Shown piece by piece: positions 31,568-33,898 of a stretch of DNA of 33,898 nt (positions are counted from its first letter, which is position 1; every line of letters begins with the position of its first letter). Under the pieces are notes generated by a model. That model saw only the letters and a list, made by a program, of their open reading frames with translations, was not told where the DNA came from and searched no databases. The DNA is from an uncultured Clostridia bacterium (GTDB lineage: Bacteria > Bacillota > Clostridia > TANB77 > CAG-508). Location of the stretch: NCBI GenBank assembly GCA_948528155.1, contig CAOSZT010000008.1, positions 1 through 33,898 of the forward strand, given 5' to 3'. The position numbers were made by a program, and so were the translations under genes.

Positions 31568-33077
31568 CTAAGCCTCCTTATATAGCAATCTATTTAATAT
31601 TTGACTCGCCTCGCTTTTGGTTAATTCGCTTACGTCTAAATCCTTGCACATCCTCTGTATTATCGTTTTTTGTTTTTCTGTTGCTTTAAATCTTCCCCAC
31701 TTTTTTATTTGGTTTATATCCCATAAATATTTTTCATGTGGGTATTTCTCTACAAGATACTGATATGCTGAATCTAGTGCTTCTTGCATTTTTATTTTTG
31801 TATGACCTATTACTGTTTCTCCTAATTCATCTTGTGCAGGTATTACAAGTCTTTTATTTTTCAATGTTAATACCAAGTTTCCGTTTGGCATTTTAAACCA
31901 ATTGACATTATGTATGTTATATGCTTGTCCTTTTGCCCATAAGTTTACATACTCTATATTTCTAATCCAACTTTCTGGTACATCTGCTACTTTTTGTATC
32001 AATTCTGGTAGCTCAAACAATTTTCCTTGTATTTCATCTTGTTTTGATTTAGATACATTGCACATATCTATTCCTAGCAATGTTGGAGCGGTACAAAGAT
32101 TAGCTCTACCTGTTGTTCCTACTAAGTCTATTAGTATTAATTTTTCTTTTCCTGGATAAAGTCTTAAACCTCTTCCTACCATTTGTGTATATAAGCTACT
32201 ATTACTTGTTGGTCTTGCAATCATCACTGTTTCTACTAGTGGCATATCTGTTCCTTCTGTAAATATCATACAATTTACTAAACAAGGTATTTCTCTATTA
32301 GTAAACTTTTGTATTAATTCTGCTCTATTTTTTGTATCTGCTGTTACTGCCACTGCTCCATTTATTAATTTTGCAATATTTTGTGCATGCTCTACTGACG
32401 TTGCAAATATTAATGTCTGCCCCTTTGCATATTTTTGATATGCTTCTGCTATTGCTCCATTTAAAGCATCTGTATTCATTACTTTATCTAACTCTACTGT
32501 TGTAAAATCTCCCATTCTTCTTGCTACCTTACTTATGTCATATCCTATATTTACTCTTAAACATTCAATATCTGTTAAGTATTTGTTTTTAATGGCCCAT
32601 ATTAGATCTTTTTGAAATATTATCTTTTCAAATATGTCATCTAAACGAACATTATCTCCTCTATTTGGCGTTGCTGTAAATCCTAATAATAATCGTGGTC
32701 TAAAGTAACTTATTATCTTTTTATAACTTTGTGCTGCTGCATGATGTGCCTCATCTATTATTATCATATCAAATTCATCTTGCTTGAATTTATTTAATCT
32801 ATGTGTTAAACTCATTACTGAAGCTATTACAACTTCCTCGTTATTGGAATATTGATTTGCCATTTCTATTCCAACTGAACAGTTGTAATATTTAATTGGT
32901 TGTGTTACTAGTTCTTCTCTATGTGCTAATACTAGTACACGACCTTTTCTTTTTATGTTTGTAAACGTTGTTGTTTTTCCGAAGTCCTGTAGCCATTTGT
33001 ATTAAGTATGAGCCTGACTGTAAATTATCTATTAGTTGTAAACACTCTTCTTGGTAATCCCTTAATTCTAATTTCAA
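31568..33077 (-). CDS. SF2 DEAD/DEAH helicase, +1 shift inside Walker A
   Basis: 502 residues after the shift. TTG start 6 bp after GAGGTGAG: M-K-L-E-L-R-D-Y-Q-E. Codon 33 is CGG in the middle of motif I; skipping its C turns TGLRKNNN into MATGLGKTTTFTN, the exact SF2 P-loop. Further motifs: AHREEL (Ia), IIDEAHHAA (II), GFTATPNRGD (III), and TQMVGRGLRLYPGKEK (VI). It is a phage DNA/RNA helicase of the recombination-replication module. Unshifted translation dies about 20 codons downstream. An internal ATG at 32863 would start without the P-loop and would be inactive. Confidence 0.9.
32979..32981 (-). other. +1 frameshift site CGGA (helicase)
   Basis: CTT CGG AAA AAC in frame 0; skipping C gives CTT GGA AAA ACA (L-G-K-T), the P-loop. 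Confidence 0.9.
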
Positions 33078-33089
33078 AATATCTCACCT

Positions 33090-33185
33090 CTATCTTCTCA
33101 ATTCCTCATTAGCCAAAGTTCCCAGTGGTATGTCTGTTCTTAGATGTACTCCGACAAATGCTCTACAATTTCTGCATAAATAACT
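33090..33185 (-). pseudogene. Zinc-finger (DUF3268-like) C-terminal relic
   Basis: Encodes SYLCRNCRAFVGVHLRTDIPLGTLANEELRR and a TAG. The segment VGVHxxTDxPLGTLANxELR is the hallmark of small phage zinc-finger proteins placed before the helicase. No start codon with a site is in this frame; loss of one A from a run of seven near 33186-33192 would join it to an ATA 2 bp after AAAGGAG. I treat it as truncated or frameshifted by a homopolymer change. Its CGG trinucleotide is out of frame. Confidence 0.5.
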
Positions 33186-33194
33186 CTTTTTTTA

Positions 33195-33328
33195 TTACTC
33201 CTTTAGCATTTCATAAACTTTTGGAAGTACTGTTATAAATTGTATTGTCTATATTTGCTTACTATTTCTTGTAATACTTCTTGCACTCTTTTTTCATTAT
33301 TATATTTACATTGATCTACTATAATTAT
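33195..33328 (-). pseudogene. Small gene with ATA start and a homopolymer frameshift
   Basis: Frame 1 reads from an ATA (7 bp after AAGGGGG, overlapping the previous TAA): IIVDQCKYNNEKRVQEVLQEIVSKYRQYN-L-stop. Adding one T to the TTT at about 33236 continues FITVLPKVYEMLKE, which completes a 45-residue protein. No CGG is involved, so this break looks like an ordinary indel (mutation or sequencing error) and differs from the six CGG sites. Confidence 0.4.
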
Positions 33329-33717
33329 ACAAATTCCCCCTTAAATATAGTAGCTAGTATATTTACTGCAAGGTTTATTGTTTCGCATAATTTTTCTTCA
33401 GTAGTTGGTTTTGCTTCTTCTGCTTCTTCATTTAGTATTTTTCTTAATTTCGTTCTTTGCATTTCAGTATTTTTTATATGCTCTATATGTTCTTGAAACA
33501 TTGATGTTTGAAATTCATAATCCTTACACCTTTTTTCATAATCTGCTAAAATTAATAGTTTTGTTTTACTAGCATTTTCAGTAGTTATCTGCTTATTATG
33601 AAACATTACTAATAACTGCTTTAATGATAGAAAACAATGTATTTCTAATAAATTATAATCTCCAGGAGGCGTTTCAAGTTTTATAGAATCATTTATTATT
33701 TGTTCTTTATTCTTCAT
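33325..33717 (-). CDS. Early helical protein, unknown
   Basis: 130 residues, starts MKNKEQIINDSIKLETPPGDYNLLEIHCFLSLKQLLVMF, continues with a charged coiled-coil centre (LRKILNEEAEEAKPTTEEKL) and a hydrophobic C-terminal helix. It overlaps the upstream small gene by 11 bp. It belongs to the leftward early operon next to helicase and zinc-finger relics. No family recognised. Confidence 0.55.
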   Translation of the reverse strand: MKNKEQIINDSIKLETPPGDYNLLEIHCFLSLKQLLVMFHNKQITTENASKTKLLILADYEKRCKDYEFQTSMFQEHIEHIKNTEMQRTKLRKILNEEAEEAKPTTEEKLCETINLAVNILATIFKGEFV

Positions 33718-33874
33718 TTTGTTTACCTACTACCCATTTTAAAGTTTCGTATTGTGTTTTAATTATGAGTTCATTTTCTATATTATCAAACTTTTTATTA
33801 TTTATTATAATCTTTAATTTCAATATCTTTTCAGATATCTCCTTATCCGTTTTTTTATTAAAATAGACTTGCAT
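33707..33874 (-). CDS. 55-residue basic early protein, unknown
   Basis: MQVYFNKKTDKEISEKILKLKIIINNKKFDN..., basic, with a KTQYETLKWVVGKQNEE ending. AAAAGGAG stands 8 bp before the ATG, so the start is firm. If the sequence is circular, it follows the DUF927 gene across the 129-bp GTAAC-rich gap and belongs to the same operon. Not recognised. Confidence 0.55.
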   Translation of the reverse strand: MQVYFNKKTDKEISEKILKLKIIINNKKFDNIENELIIKTQYETLKWVVGKQNEE

Positions 33875-33898
33875 TTTTGTAACTCCTTTTCATTTTTT

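Noticed and set aside
31554..33000. Systematic base-caller insertion of C before GG
   Set aside because: GG and CGG are frequent in other phases without frame damage, and flanking sequence has no shared motif. Not fully excluded without reads.
33130..33160. CGG in the zinc-finger relic as a seventh shift site
   Set aside because: Here it is GTC-GGA across a codon boundary, read normally as V-G in the conserved frame.
1..33898. tRNA or rRNA genes
   Set aside because: No cloverleaf-like sequence with conserved TTCRA and CCA-side features was seen by eye; a tRNA scan would be needed to be certain.

Overview
The window looks like the complete genome of a temperate siphovirus-type phage (or an excised prophage) of a low-GC, probably spore-forming, Clostridia-like host. 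Grounds: very AT-rich DNA, strong AGGAGG ribosome binding sites, TTG/GTG starts, consensus TTGACA-N17-TATAAT promoters, a clostridial-type tail module, and Spo0A-box-like heptamers (TGTCGAA) near several accessory promoters. All modules of a temperate phage are present once, and the leftward replication operon at the left end continues smoothly into the leftward operon at the right end. The sequence therefore reads best as a circle opened inside the replication module.

Layout. 1-5260 (minus): early genes, namely DUF927 helicase-like ATPase, CHC2 zinc-finger primase-like protein, SSB-like protein, small proteins and a Cro-like regulator, with an attenuator-like leader, an AbrB relic and a candidate type I toxin/antisense RNA locus at 3780-4290. 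5260-7531 (plus): CI-like repressor and large serine integrase. 7532-8660: mostly non-coding, with two strong promoters that each lead into a short structured transcript. 8669-29532: late operon (minus; reading order is right to left): terminase, portal, minor head protein, scaffold, major capsid, connectors, major tail protein, a duplicated accessory cassette, tail chaperones, tape measure, tail proteins, holin-like protein, endolysin. 29676-33874: accessory gene, sigma-like late regulator, RecU-like nuclease, SF2 helicase, small early genes.

The main discovery is translational. Five genes (integrase, SF2 helicase, RecU-like nuclease, tape measure, tail protein) are broken by +1 frameshifts at six places. 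At all six the break is an in-frame CGG codon, and dropping its C restores the frame with a glycine codon (GGN) at exactly that point. In the helicase this rebuilds the Walker A motif; in the nuclease the shift is at codon 4. I found no in-frame CGG used as an ordinary codon anywhere else, although CGG occurs about 30 times in the other two frames. CGG thus behaves as an unassigned codon at which the ribosome skips one base (CGGN read as Gly), comparable to the AGG/CCC shifts of Perkinsus mitochondrial cox1.

Other notable points: an exact-looking 1622-bp tandem duplication in the tail operon, two genes whose best start is AUA, a hairpin covering the integrase ribosome binding site, and a metallopeptidase motif fused to a minor head protein. 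Function calls rest on motif recognition by eye; no database search was possible.
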